Origin: Syncephalastrum monosporum B8922
Lineage: Eukaryota > Mucoromycota > Mucoromycetes > Mucorales > Syncephalastraceae
Reading direction: 5' to 3'
Assembly (NCBI GenBank): GCA_000697355.1
Contig: JNEN01001205.1
Location: 62,001 to 126,000, forward strand
DNA: 64,000 nt
This document shows, piece after piece, positions 1 to 11,633 of the stretch; positions within the stretch are counted from its first letter, which is position 1; each line of letters starts with the position of its first letter. Under the pieces are notes generated by a model. It had not been told where the DNA came from and did no database searches. It saw only the letters and a program-made list of their open reading frames with translations. The position numbers and the translations under genes are program-made.

Positions 1-1030
1 AGAGGGAAGCTTAGAGCCCATCTCAGAGCGCGCCATGTTGGCTTCGACAATGATCTGGTCCTGGAAAGAAGCGCTCTCTTCTTGAACAGGGGTGGATTTT
101 TCGTCCGACGGATGGGGAGTCTGCTGCGGTGTGGCGAGCGAAGAAGATGACTTGGTAGAAGGGGGCGTACCGACGCGTATTCTGCGAAAGATGTGGTCGA
201 CCATCTGGGTGAGGGTCACCTGAGCAATGTTCTGGTTGGCACTGTTGCGTGAGAGGAGAAAGATATTGTAGGTCGTGCGCACCGCCTTGAGAAGCGACGA
301 CTGATGGATTGGATTGCTTGTGGAATAGACAGCATCTAGAAGAGTCTATGCACGAGTGGATGAATGGCCTGCTCTAGTACCTTCTGCTTTTTGATCATGC
401 CTACCTTGACAATCTGCAGCTGGACTTTTTCGTCGGTCTCTTCACCGATGAAGCAGTCGCAAATGGTGTCGACCACACGTTCCATGACACGGGACTGTGC
501 AGACTCATCTTCGATGTCTGCCAGGTAGTTGTAAGTGATGAATTTGCCGAGACTATCAAGAGCGATAGTCATCAAGTTGGCCGAACGAGTGTCGATGGCT
601 GTCTGGAGTGCGGCAAGGATCACCGTCGACCTAAATAGACAAAGGACAATAGACAATATGCAACAGTCAGCCGTCAAACGTCTGTATTATGACACAGGCA
701 AATAAAACAAGCAGGCTGTGATACATACCGAGTTTGTCCCTCGGGCGCAGGTTCATCGTTCTTGAGCATGTCTATTGTAAATAATGACAACATAAGAATC
801 AAGTCTCAAAACTTGGTTGCATGCGCGCGTTTGGCTGTGAACGTACTGGTGGCATTGGCGACAACTTCCTTGAGAGACTTGTTCTTGCGCGCTTCCTTTG
901 CGTTCGCAATTTTGTCGAGTGCATTGATAACGAAGACTGCGCTTGAGGTGGTAGATGAGGTTTGCATGGACGTCCTTGTCGAAGCAGGAGACGACAATTG
1001 GTGCGATGAAGCGGACGGTGAGGTCGCCAT
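1..1030 (-). CDS. SEC7: SEC7/BIG-type ARF guanine-nucleotide exchange factor, N-terminal part (cut by window edge)
   Basis: Large Golgi ARF-GEFs of this family activate ARF GTPases for vesicle budding at the trans-Golgi. Reconstructed exons on the minus strand are 847-1030, 729-771, 405-630 and 1-345, the last continuing past the left edge. All junctions keep frame. The protein starts MATSPSASSHQ and shows the family's N-terminal (DCB-like) signature: FVINALDKI near residue 33, then LQTAIDTRSANLMTIALDSL, VVDTICDCFIGEETDEKVQL and SLLKAVRTTYNIFLLSRNS. These match the conserved order in yeast Sec7 and human BIG1/2. The catalytic Sec7 domain lies outside the window, so activity cannot be judged. 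The intron between 405 and 345 was placed by family alignment (QIVK joined to TLLDAVYSTSN). The region near the left edge is Ser/Pro/Thr-rich linker. Confidence 0.88.
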
Positions 1031-1456
1031 GACGCTTATAATTCAGTAAAAAGGGGAAAAGCGTTCGGTCGACCCAGCAAGAGCAGCAGAATGGAATTTC
1101 CAAGAGCAGAGAGTAAGTGCGGCACCTCACGAAGGATATAAAGAGAGAAGAAAAAAGAAGATTTGCACTCTAATAAGATAAAAGAAATAAGTGCGCGCCA
1201 AAATGCACAATGGCACACACTGCGACATACCCGCTCAGCGACCTGGTCTCACATACTCAGGACCACCTATATCCAATTTAGCGATACATATTTTTACTTT
1301 CCTACATGGACACACATACACATACACATACACATACACATACATACGATGCCAACATGCGCATCTACGCATCCATCATAGGCTACAGTGTCTGTTCTTG
1401 CTTGTAATATATATTGCTTTTTCTTTTTTCTAGTTGTGATTACACGGAAAACGCGA
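1031..1456. other. Intergenic stretch between two minus-strand genes
   Basis: This holds the promoter side of the SEC7 gene and the 3' flank of the PPR gene. The only clear structure is a hexanucleotide microsatellite of CACATA units at about 1311-1347. No gene was recognised. Confidence 0.6.
1311..1347. repeat. CACATA microsatellite
   Basis: Five to six head-to-tail CACATA units, read directly from the sequence. It lies in the SEC7 upstream region and is probably length-polymorphic. Confidence 0.9.
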
Positions 1457-3756
1457 TCAATTGGACTGTTCCTCTTGCTGTTTCGAAAGTCCAGTGATCC
1501 GTTTTTTCCCCTCGACCCAGTTTCTAAACTTGCTATTCTGCTGCTTCACCCGAGGGAGAATCTGCTGGACGATCCATCTTAACTCGTCCGTGCTGCTCTC
1601 CTGCTGTGCCAGGCTCGTCAACTGCTGCACCGTCCTCCGCGAGATACCGAGGTTTTCGGCCTGGCCCATCCAAGTCTTGAAGACGTCGATAGCCAGTGTC
1701 AAATCTTCTGCGTCGATCAGGGATGATATGTACATGTCTATGATCTCGTTATCTTTGGCACTGTACGGCCCGGACGGGAACGGCACCGCAGGCGAAGACT
1801 CGCGGACCGGGATTGGGATCCGTCCTTCGTCCTGGAGGCGTGACATGGTGTATTGGTTGAACAAATGCTGGATCGTGGACGCGTCGCTGTTTTTGTCGAT
1901 CGCTGCCCGGGAGAATCGGTAGCTCCACATCTCGGGCGTCGGTACAATGTTGTTTTCTTCGAGTTGCTTCCAGGTCTGATCAAATCGGCTGACCAGCTCG
2001 GGGATAGCACTGCACGCTTGAAGGATGGGAATATAGAAGACCGCTTTGTGCAAGAGCCGCTTTTCTTCACCCAAAAGTTCCATCTTCTTGATCACCTCGC
2101 GCGCTTCTGGTATTGCCCCAGCCGTGATGCAGCAGTCGAGGATAGACGCGAGCGTATGTCGGGAAACATCCCATGGCGCAACGTCACGCGCCATTTCGTT
2201 GCGTGTGACCGCGATGGCATATTCGGACGCCTTCCTGTCGAGCGAAGCGAGCGCAAACATGTGTTGGTACAGGCGTGCATCGCGATACAGTCCAGACAGC
2301 TTGAGGAGCCGCCAACGTTTCCGTAAATCATGGTATTTGCCGGCTGCGCCGAGACATACGACGACGGCCTGGAAAGAGGACATGTTGTACGGCAGTTTGG
2401 CGACCTGGAGCATGGTGCGCTCAATGGCATAGAAGCGCTTGTCGAGCTGGGCGTCCTTCAAGCCTGGGCCAAGACGCACCGCACTGCCGAGGTAAAAGTA
2501 GTCATAGGGATAGTAGTTCGGAGCGTGCGGGATGCAAGCACGGAAGAGGGCTGTGTAGATATCGGGAGAGTTGGAGTCTAGATCGGCACGGTGTTGCATC
2601 TCGCCGACGAGGGCAATGGCGCGGTCTAGGCGGACGTTGTGGGTGGTGTCGTTGAACTGCTGGCAGGTCGCGTAGCCTTGCAAAAGCGTGTTGTACGTCG
2701 TGTCGTCGGGATGCACGCCGTAGGATGGCATGCTTTCGTTGAGGAACGTTTCGGCTTTTTCGATGGGGAAGCGGGTCGGGCTGACACGGTTTGCTTCGAC
2801 GAGCATCTGCATCATGATGTTGCACTGGGCCAGGTCAGGGGTCTGGTTCGCCTCACGCATGCGTGCGACGAGGCCATCCCAGGCAGCCAGGACAGACTCC
2901 ATGAGCTTGGGGTTGTGGCAACGGCGTGGAAATCCGGCAAAGCCGTCGAGTGTCATGGCCTCACGGGCAAGGTTCCGCAACACGTTGCGATAGGTGGATA
3001 ACTCGACGTGGATGCTATCGCTGTCGAGACGGGGCTGACCGCTGAGATCGAGATAGGTGTTCACGCGCGAAATATTGCCATTGCGAGCGTAGACGCGGGC
3101 GAGTTTGATCCAAAACTCGGGAGAAGGATTTGAAATGGATGCAAGCAGTGCGTCTGCCTTAGCGGTCTGGCGGCATTCAGCATAGGACAGAACGAACCGT
3201 TCGTTGAGTGCCTCGGCCATCGCAGGCGAGAGGCGGTTCCGCAGAGCAGAAAGGTCCTTGTTTAAAATACCATAACTCTGCAGACAGGGATGGCCCATCG
3301 ATCAATAACCACCAGCTAAACTAACCAGGCTTCCTCTCTTACCTTGACCAGGGATTCCAGCAATTCCTTGTCCTGAACTTGGGATACGTTGAACGTTTTC
3401 TCGAACACGCGAATCACCGTCTTTAGATCGTCCTTGTGATGGAATTTGGACTGCTGGAAGCCAAGTTCGAAAGCAGAGTTCCACAGCGAATTGCTCTTCT
3501 GCAATTCAGCTTCGTCTACCGACCATAGTTTGCTGAGGAGGAGGGACTTGTCATCGAAGGCTTTGGGTTGGTGGAGAGCGTCTCGTATGGCTTTCTCGAG
3601 GTCGGCGGTCGAGTTGGATGACGACGTGGTTCGGCTCGGCTTTACGCTTCCTTCCCATGGCAGGTCGTTTGCGGGTTTTGTCTCGGACTGGGTGGTCAGA
3701 TGCCGGGTTATCGCTAGTAAAGTCGGGTCGTATAAGCAAAGGGGACAACATTTCAT
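1457..3756 (-). CDS. Pentatricopeptide-repeat (PPR) family protein, probably mitochondrial
   Basis: Two exons, 3343-3756 and 1457-3277, are separated by a 65-nt intron with GTAAGA donor and CTGCAG acceptor; they give about 744 residues. The second exon carries degenerate helical-pair repeats typical of PPR proteins, for example DDTTYNTLLQGYATCQQFND, SPDIYTALFRACIPHAP, SRHTLASILDCCITAGAIPE and DNEIIDMYISSLIDAEDLT. PPR proteins bind organelle RNA and act in processing, stability or translation of mitochondrial transcripts. The N terminus (MKCCPLCLYDPTLLAITRHL) has few acidic residues, compatible with an import signal but not decisive. An open frame upstream in another phase (to 3856) could hide a further 5' exon, so the start is the least certain part. 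The specific RNA target cannot be told. Confidence 0.8.
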
Positions 3757-4757
3757 AAGCCAGGGGTGTAAATGCGCTTACAAGAGGCGAGAGCAGCGGG
3801 ACGGTGAGGGTGCAGAGTAGGTCTAAAGATATAGCTACCGGCGCGTATGCCAGCACGGGCCCGTCCTACTCGAAACGCTGACATTGGGTGAGAGGTGTCT
3901 ACGGCTCAAGTGGTAGCACTGGCTTGTCAAGTAAAGACAGCCAGTCCGTCGGTGGTGGCGGGATCTTTGGCCGGCCGGGGTCGGTGGCTTGTTACCATAG
4001 CTGACAGTCATTGCTACCCAACCCTGTCAGCTCCCACTTTATCCCCTGGATGCCCGATCCTCGATACTATCCACTATTTATACTATGCCGCATTGCACTA
4101 TAGCTTATGCTCATTCTATCAGTGTCAATAGGGCGCGGCTACTGTCTGCGTAGCATCTGCCTCCACACCTTTGGTACTGGTCGCTATCATGGGACTCTAT
4201 ACAACTCCACTTGCTCTTTTTCCACCCCTCGCACGTGGAGCTTCAAATTCAACCCATTCCTTTCCCACAAAAAAAACGGACAGGCTACATCTTTTCTCAT
4301 ATTTTATCCTGATATTAATGGTATTCTCGTGCTGTCTTTTGTGTCTAGCTACATTCAAATATATATCTATATCATATACATATGTGATTCTATGCATGGT
4401 ACAATGTGCTGTAGCTTAACGGTTGCGTCACTTGGGCAAAGGCTCCCCCTCTTTACCGAAAACGCCGCAGCTCATCAAGCATAGATTGTAAGATAGTACT
4501 ATATGAAATAGCAATTTTATCTAGAAAGGAGAACGTCTACTAGTGAAATCGGTGATGGGGGCTTCCCTGAGGGAGAGCGAAAAGAAAGGAGCAGCAAAAA
4601 ATCTGTTGAGCGAGTTACATCAGAGCGCGACGGACTTGGAAAGCACGACCCGACCAGTCTTCACTTCCTTCCTCTTGCTCTACCTCTTTCTCTCTTCTTT
4701 TGTCGACTCTCCAGTCCCATACATATATATTCCTTCATATATATACATATAGAAACG
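3757..4757. other. Divergent intergenic region between PPR gene and PUB1/TIA1 gene
   Basis: About 1 kb without a recognisable gene, lying between two outward-facing start codons, so it should contain both promoters. Just before the plus-strand start is a T/C-rich stretch (about 4665-4705) followed by TATATA-rich sequence (4720-4750). Short open frames here lack family resemblance and good splice context. Confidence 0.5.
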
Positions 4758-6661
4758 ATGGCTCAAGCAGCGAACGGTGGCTGCAAAGCACTTTACGTTG
4801 GCAATCTCGATCCTCGTGTTACGGACGATGTCTTGAAGACGATCTTTGCCGTCATCGCCCCCGTTGGAAACGTCAAGATTATACGCGATCGCAACGTAAG
4901 TAATCCAAACCACACACATACACACAATATCGCCACAAAGAAACGAGCCCTGCTTGCTCTCTGCATCGTTAACAACAAGAAACGGCACGTGAAAGAGAAA
5001 ACCACACCATAAGCCCAAGAAGCAAAAAAAGTAAAAAGAGAAGAAAAAAAAAAAAAGCTTAAAAACGGTGTCTATGGTTGGATCAAAAAAGAAGATATGC
5101 GCATGGGCCTGCCACACGTCGTGGAAAGGTTGGCACTTTCTGTCTCTTTATTTTTCTCTTTCTCTGTTTTTCTATCCGTGATCGGGCTCAAAAAGCATAT
5201 CCACAAAATAATGTGAAAACACAGACTAATCACGATCTCTTACTCTTTATTCTTATTACAGTATAGCCACGGAGGACTTAATTATGGGTTTGTCGAGTTC
5301 AATGAGCACTCAGCAGCAGAGCAAGCCCTGCAGGCAATGAACGGACGCTCCGTTTTTGGACAAGTGAGGAAGAACACAAAGAATATGTAATCGTTCCATT
5401 GACATAGATCTTTTCACTCAGGAAATTCGCGTCAACTGGGCCGCTCAGGGATCTGCACAAAAGGAAGACACAACCGGCCACTTTCATATCTTTGTCGGTG
5501 ACCTGAGTCCAGAAGTGACAGACACCATTTTGGCTAACGCATTTACGCCTTTCCGAACGCTTTCGTAAGTGTCGTTCAGTTCGCTCACCCTCCACGAGCG
5601 CCCTTGCTAAACAGACCTTTAAACAGTGAGGCACGAGTTATGTGGGACCAATCCACAGGGAAATCCAGAGGGTTCGGTTTTGTCGCCTTCCGAGACCGTG
5701 CAGACGCCGAGCAAGCCATAGCCACGATGAACGGCGAGTGGCTCGGATCAAGAGCGATCCGCTGCAACTGGGCGAATCAAAAGAACGCAAGTGCCAATAT
5801 GGCCCCTTCCGCACCAGTCATCATGCCCAACCAATACAGTAAGTCATCATGGAAGGAGTGAGCCGCACAGCTCACGTCGATACTGCTGCAGTGTTACCGG
5901 GCGGTATGTCCTATGAGCAGATCTTTGCACAAACTTCACCTTACCACACCACGGTGTACATTGGCAATTTGCCACATGGCATAACGCGTAAGTGCCTGAT
6001 CTTTATTGCTGCTATTGTCAATAGTGCTGCTAGTACCGTTCGTGCTCATTTGACACGATCATAAACAAATATTAGGACAAGAGATTGCACCTTATTTTCA
6101 CCAGTATGGCTATGTCACCGAAATTCGCATGCAGCCTGATCGCGGCTTTGCGTTTGTTAAGTATGTTACCCTTCCCCACCCCCACCGGCTTGCTGCCGTA
6201 CTAACAGGCTAATTAGGATGGACACACATGCGAACGCGGCCTCCGCAATTTTCACGCTGCAAGGATACATGATTGGAGGCAGACCCGTGCGGTTGTCATG
6301 GGGCAAGGATCGCAACACAAACAATAGCAACACCAACATACCCGCGTACGATCCTTATGCGTATAGCTATCCGCCCTCAGCCGCTCCTGGTTTTGCACCC
6401 GCACCAATACCACCACCGGCAGCAGCAGCGGCGGCGGCGGCGGGTGTGGGTGCACAACAACAAAATTGGGTCCCCGGCTACGACATGAACGGGGCCGCCG
6501 AAGGTGGTAATCGATCCTCGCCTGCCGCTGTGGGTGCGGCCGGCGTGGCAGCCGCTGCAGCCGGAGCCACAGGCGTACCGGGAGTCGACGCATGGAACAA
6601 TCAGCAACAGCAACAGCAGCAACAGCAGCAGTACTACCAGCAGTATTACAGCCATAATTAA
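4758..6661 (+). CDS. PUB1: PUB1/TIA-1-like protein with three RRMs
   Basis: Seven exons (4758-4895, 5262-5363, 5422-5564, 5627-5838, 5892-5987, 6076-6160, 6217-6661) join in frame to a 326-residue protein, close to the family norm. RRM1 begins [23 protein letters not shown]2 has [20 protein letters not shown] and [23 protein letters not shown]3 has [20 protein letters not shown] and [18 protein letters not shown]. The tail is Ala/Gly/Pro-rich and ends in a polyglutamine/tyrosine stretch, the prion-like composition that lets TIA-1/Pub1 proteins enter stress granules. Family members bind U-rich RNA, regulate splicing of introns with U-rich tracts and stabilise mRNAs, shuttling between nucleus and cytoplasm. 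The first intron (366 nt) is far longer than the others in this gene (52-88 nt); see findings. Confidence 0.93.
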
Positions 6662-6838
6662 AAGCACACAGTGGTTGGATTACATTGTAGAAAAGAATAA
6701 AAAATAAAAGGCGGATACTACTGCCTTACATATAGAGAAGAGGGGGGTGTACCCTTGCGCAAGGCGCGCAATAAGGGCCTTCACATGCACATGATACTGT
6801 GTGTGAATGGGTGTGTTTCGAAGGTTGGAGAGTATGTA

Positions 6839-7421
6839 TTAATTAGACTGCTTCCAGCCCTGACGGAAGGCGAGGCCACCGATGGCGAGAGTGATACCAA
6901 AGAAAGCCGCGCTGTACACAAAGCGGACAAAACGGTGGTCATAACCAATCTCGCTAAATGCCACGATGACTGTAAGAGCAAAGTAGCTGTCTGGCGATTA
7001 ATATCCCTTGAAAGGACAGAGTAAGGTACGACTTACATCCAGGTCAGAATCATGACTGCACGCGTGGAACCGCCACCGAACGTGTTGAGGACCAAAACAC
7101 CGAGCAGGAGCAACGTGTTTTCAAAGAGGACACGGTGCGCGTTGGCAATACGTCCCTAAAAGAAGTACATACATAGAGCAGGATCAATATACAGAATGCT
7201 CCTCCATTGATTTATGAACTTACACCAAAACCGCCCTGGGGCTTCCACTTTGCCTTACCCCCTGCCTCGGGGTCCTGGGAAGCCGGAGCAGGTTTCTCGG
7301 CCGCGGTATCTGCCCAGACGTGGCGCACAAAGTAAACCAGGCCCCAGAGTACCCAGAGTGTAAAAAACGCGATCCAGGTCAAGCGCACATTGTTGTCTTC
7401 GAGAAAAGAATCCACGTCCAT
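6839..7421 (-). CDS. Small MAPEG-like integral membrane protein
   Basis: Three exons (7224-7421, 7037-7155, 6839-6986) give 154 residues. The first ATG in frame (MDVDSFLEDN) was chosen; a longer frame starts only with TTG. Four hydrophobic segments are visible: LTWIAFFTLWVLWGLVYFV, ENTLLLLGVLVLNTF, IYFALTVIVAFSE and FVYSAAFFGITLAIGGLAF. The segment RIANAHRVLFENTLLLLG resembles the R-x-x-x-A-H-x-N/x-E core of MAPEG proteins (microsomal glutathione transferases and relatives), and the size and topology agree. No active-site assignment is possible. It converges with PUB1: the stop codons are about 180 nt apart. Confidence is high that it is a gene, moderate for the family. Confidence 0.72.
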
Positions 7422-8721
7422 GCTGGCCAATCAGTAGAATAAGGGTAATAAGCTATGTAAAACGAAAAGAAGGAAGTAAAAAGCGAGAGAGATATGTCTG
7501 AGATAGGTGGGGAACAAGAAATGGCTGGATATTTATATATGACAGAGGTTACACTTTAGGGCGCTGATGTATGTACGTGAGTATGTGTGCGTATTGCTGT
7601 AAACAATAGGTCGTCGTTACGTTATTGATGCAGGTATCTCAAAACACACCGGAAACACAAAGCGTACTTCCTATCCAGATCCGCACCATGTAGCCAGAGA
7701 TGTAAACATACGGGAGGTAAAAAAAAAAAAAAAAAAAAAAAACGAGGGAAAAGAACGAGGAAAGCGAGACGATGGATGCGCGTGCAAGAAAACAAAGTGA
7801 ACACGCTATCGTACCCCCATGGACTTCCTCTCGGCTCAACAGCTGCTGGCTACTCGACATTGCAGGTTCCCTTGGTCACAGACCTGACAAGGTGCATGGA
7901 CGAACATCCCCCCCTTAACATAACCCCTGTTGCAATACACCCATATACTAAGCGTACATGTGCGAGTTTTACGTTGTTTACGTACGAATGCAAAGTTTTC
8001 GTTCTGCATGACAAGAAACGAGTTTTGACGTGGCAAATTGCATTTTGCCTGCATGGTTTTCAAACAACAGGACAGAAGCGTTAACCGTCAGATACGTAAA
8101 TTAGGTGTAATGATAACGTTACTACGTGCTGTTTGCTGGACTCCATGGGAAGTTTGTTAATAACCATCCAATTCTTCGCCATTTGGCAGGCGAAAGTTGC
8201 AGCTGGTGGAGGCGTCGTAATTATGTGACATGGCCTCACTCTTTTGTCTCACTAGAAATGGGTGTAGAATCCAGGCACCTATTGCCATTGTTTTGTGTTT
8301 CTGTTGATATGCACGTGTTCTATTTCGTCTGGATAAAGATTGCGTGGGAATGCGTTCGATTGGCAGACCAACTGCCCATTAAGCCGCGTAATTTTGGCAC
8401 GACGCGACTCGTGAGTCGAATGACCTAGTCGGCCGAGGAAGTCTTTGTTCTTACAGTCTGAATACTACTATCACACCCTTTGTTTCTCTAGTTAGGTGCA
8501 GTGCTGATGAAACAAAACAAAAAGGACATACTTTGCCATGAACCGATCCATCCTACTATCGTTGTATCACATACTGTGGAGGCACGCACGGTCCTTGGGT
8601 TTGAAAGCTAAGCCAAGGAGCGTGACTCGGTTTCCTGCAGGGAATTCGGATAGTGTGCATTTCCTGCTGAGCTTGTCAAATAATTATTGCCCCTCAAACT
8701 CTCTTTCTTGATCGATCGACC
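7422..8721. other. Intergenic stretch upstream of NOP2
   Basis: About 1.3 kb between two divergent start codons. It contains a run of about 23 adenines at 7720-7742. Open frames of 60-100 codons on both strands show no family resemblance and no consistent splice context. Confidence 0.5.
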
Positions 8722-10867
8722 ATGGGTTACAAAGCACGCAATAAGCAGAAGCCACCGCAGCCGCTCGAACAAAACAAACCTCAAAAGAAGAAGAACAACC
8801 GCAGCAACAAAAAGCAGCCTGAGGCCAAGCGGAAGCGTGTTGCCGAGGAACAGATCGTGCAGCCCAAGAAGCAAAAGGTCGTCGCAAAGAACAAGAAGCC
8901 GCAAAAGGCGGTCGAGCCCGAGTCCGAGTCTGAGGAAGAGGGCGCTCCTTTCCTTGAGGGAGCCGACGACGGTGACGATCTGTGGGACAATGCCGAGCCT
9001 GCCTCAGAAGAAGACGACAATGACGAGTTTGATGCCGACGTGCTCGATTCGGACGGCGAGCCGGTATTTCCCAAGGCCGACGTTGATTTCTTGGGTGGCT
9101 CGGATGACGACGATGAGGGTTTGGGTGCCATGGAAGACGATGACGAAGAGGAGGATGACAGCGATATGGATGAGGACGAGTTGGCCGAATTCGAGGGCCT
9201 GGACGAGCGCAAGTCGCGCAAGATCGAGGCACGGAAGGCACGTGACGCTGCGTTGGCTGAAGCCGAGTTGCGTGATGCTGCGCTGCAGACGAACTTGATG
9301 GAGGAAGTCGAACACTACAAGCTCCCCGAGGACGAGGAAGAGGCCGTGGCAGATGTCACAGCTGTCAACCAGCGTATCCAGGAAGTAGTCAACATTCTCA
9401 ACAATTTTAAGACACTCCGCGACCCCACCAAGTAAGTCGAAAGCAAAGTCGGAGGGAATAGTTTATTTACTGGTCTGGTTAGATCCCGACAAGACTACGT
9501 CGATCGTCTGATCAAGGATATCTCACACTATTACGGTTATTCGTACTTTTTGGCCGAGAAGCTGTTCCATTTGTTCCCAGTTTCGGAAGCCATTGAGTTC
9601 TTCGAAGCCAACGAGGTGCCGCGTCCAGTGACGATCCGTACCAACACACTGCGCACCCGCCGTCGCGATCTCGCCGAAGCGCTGATTGGCAAGGGTGTCA
9701 ACCTGGACCCCATTGGCAAGTGGAGCAAGGTGGGTCTGCAGATCTTTGATGCGCAGGTCCCCATTGGTGCGACGTCCGAGTACCTGGCCGGTCATTATAT
9801 GCTCCAGGCGGCATCCTCGTTCTTGCCAGTGATGGCCCTCGCACCCCAAGAAAACGAGCGTGTGCTCGATATGGCTGCTGCTCCCGGCGGTAAGACCACG
9901 TATATTGCTGCTCTGCAGAAGAACACGGGCATGGTGTTCGCCAACGATGCAAACAAGGACCGTTTGAAGGGTCTGTCCGCCAACATTCACCGCATGGGCG
10001 TCAAGAATGCTGTCGTGTGTAACTATGATGGTCGTCAGTTCCCCAAGGTCATCGGTGGCTTCGACCGCGTCTTGCTCGATGCGCCATGCTCAGGCACAGG
10101 CGTCATATCCAAGGATGCGAGCATCAAAGTGAATAAGGTATGTCGTACAGGTCGAAAAACAGGAGGAGTTGATATTCATGGTATAATTTTATGTAGACGG
10201 AGAAAGACTTTGTGGATATTCCATTCCTCCAAAAGCAGTTGATTCTCAGTGCAATCGACTCGGTGGATGCGAAATCAACCACAGGTGGCTACATTGTATA
10301 TTCGACATGTTCAGTAACGGTGGATGAAAACGAGGCGGTTGTAAATTACGCACTGAAAAAGCGAGACAATATCAAACTTGTGTCTACCGGTCTGGACTTT
10401 GGACGAGAAGGATTTACTTCGTAAGTGCTTTGGAAAAAAAAAAAGAACACAAGGACACGACACTAGACTAATATATGTCAACAGATACCGTGGCAACCAG
10501 TTCCATCCAAGCTTGAAACTCACACGCCGATTCTACCCCCATACTAACAACATGGATGGTTTCTTTGTCGCCAAATTCAAAAAGATCAGCAACAAGCATA
10601 CGACCAACAAAGATGACAGCGACTCCAAGCAAAAGAAGAAGGGCAAGAAGACGGAAGATCCTGAGGAAGAGTTGATTGGGTTCAATGATGAAGCGGATGA
10701 GGCGCTGATTCAAGGTACGATAGTGTTTTCATTTTTTGGACGCCAGAGACAGTACTAACATATCTGCTGTGTTAGAATCCAAGGCGAAACAGGACAAAAA
10801 GCACAACAAGGGCAAGGGCAAAAAAGGCGACAGTAACAACAGCAACAGCAAAACAAAGAAGCAATAA
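8722..10867 (+). CDS. NOP2: NOP2, 25S rRNA cytosine-C5 methyltransferase
   Basis: Five exons (8722-9431, 9483-10137, 10197-10420, 10485-10714, 10776-10867) encode 636 residues. Nop2/NOL1 methylates a cytosine of large-subunit rRNA in the nucleolus and is needed for 60S assembly. The N terminus is lysine-rich and then strongly acidic (Asp/Glu runs, about residues 70-165), the usual nucleolar low-complexity arm. The catalytic core shows the SAM-binding [14 protein letters not shown], the motif IV Cys in [13 protein letters not shown] (about Cys439) and the motif VI Cys in [12 protein letters not shown] (about Cys493), i.e. both cysteines used by RNA m5C enzymes. The substrate-side signature [18 protein letters not shown] and the [18 protein letters not shown] end of the fold are also present. 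The C-terminal tail is basic. The enzyme looks intact. Confidence 0.95.
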
Positions 10868-11633
10868 AGCATGAGCATACCATCATTCGTCATCATCAGA
10901 ATCAGTACAGACACGTACAGCTTGGAGTAGAGTTGGTTTTGCCAAAAAGTAGGGCGGCTTTTAAAAATGATTCTGTTTTGCAGTTTAAAGAAGACCACAT
11001 TTTAGGAAGAGAAAGAGCGGACTGAAGCGGGGATAGTATTTCTTCTATTATTATTATCATAGTTTACAAAACAAAATGGATCGCACGGACCCGTCGATGG
11101 GAGCGAGATACAAAGTATGGGCATATGTGCAACTGTGTGAATGGCACTTTGTATCACGCAGACATATATTTATGTCGCGTGAGTATTTTCAAAGCGTATG
11201 TATCGTACTATAAAGTAGACAATGAAATATAAAGCACATGCACGTAGCGAAAGAGATAAAAGCAAGAACGGGGTTTGGTGTCAACAGCAGCAGCACAGCA
11301 GCACAGCAGCACAGCAGCACAGCAGCACAGCAGCAATAAGGTCAATTCAAGTCAGCTCAGACAGAACCGCTTTTACAAACCTGCCACCTTCTTTTTTTTT
11401 TTGGATTATGTGTCTTGAGCAATTGTGTCAATTGAGCATGTCGCGCAACGTGCCACAAGACCTTTTTTTTTTTTTTTTGGCCTATCACCCTTTTTTATTT
11501 TGAACGTATTTTCTTGTATTTATTTTTTTCCCTTCCTTCTTCTCCACTTTGGTTATTCTCACTTTCTCCTCTCTTCCTTCTTTTCTTCCCTTTTCTTCTC
11601 TCTCTTCTTCATTCTTTTTCTCTTCTGAACTTG
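10868..11633. other. Intergenic stretch between NOP2 and methyltransferase 1
   Basis: No gene was recognised. It contains an 8-bp tandem repeat (AGCAGCAC units, about 11285-11336) and a long T/C-rich leader (about 11385-11630) directly before the next start codon, the usual look of promoters in this window. Confidence 0.5.
11285..11336. repeat. Tandem repeat of 8-bp unit AGCAGCAC
   Basis: About five perfect head-to-tail copies of an octamer flanked by CAG triplets. The 8-bp period does not preserve a reading frame, unlike the coding CAG tracts elsewhere in the window. Confidence 0.85.

Noticed and set aside
9004..9315. Minus-strand frames over NOP2
   Set aside because: Antisense shadows of the acidic NOP2 N terminus (Asp/Glu codons read as Ser/Val/Ile).
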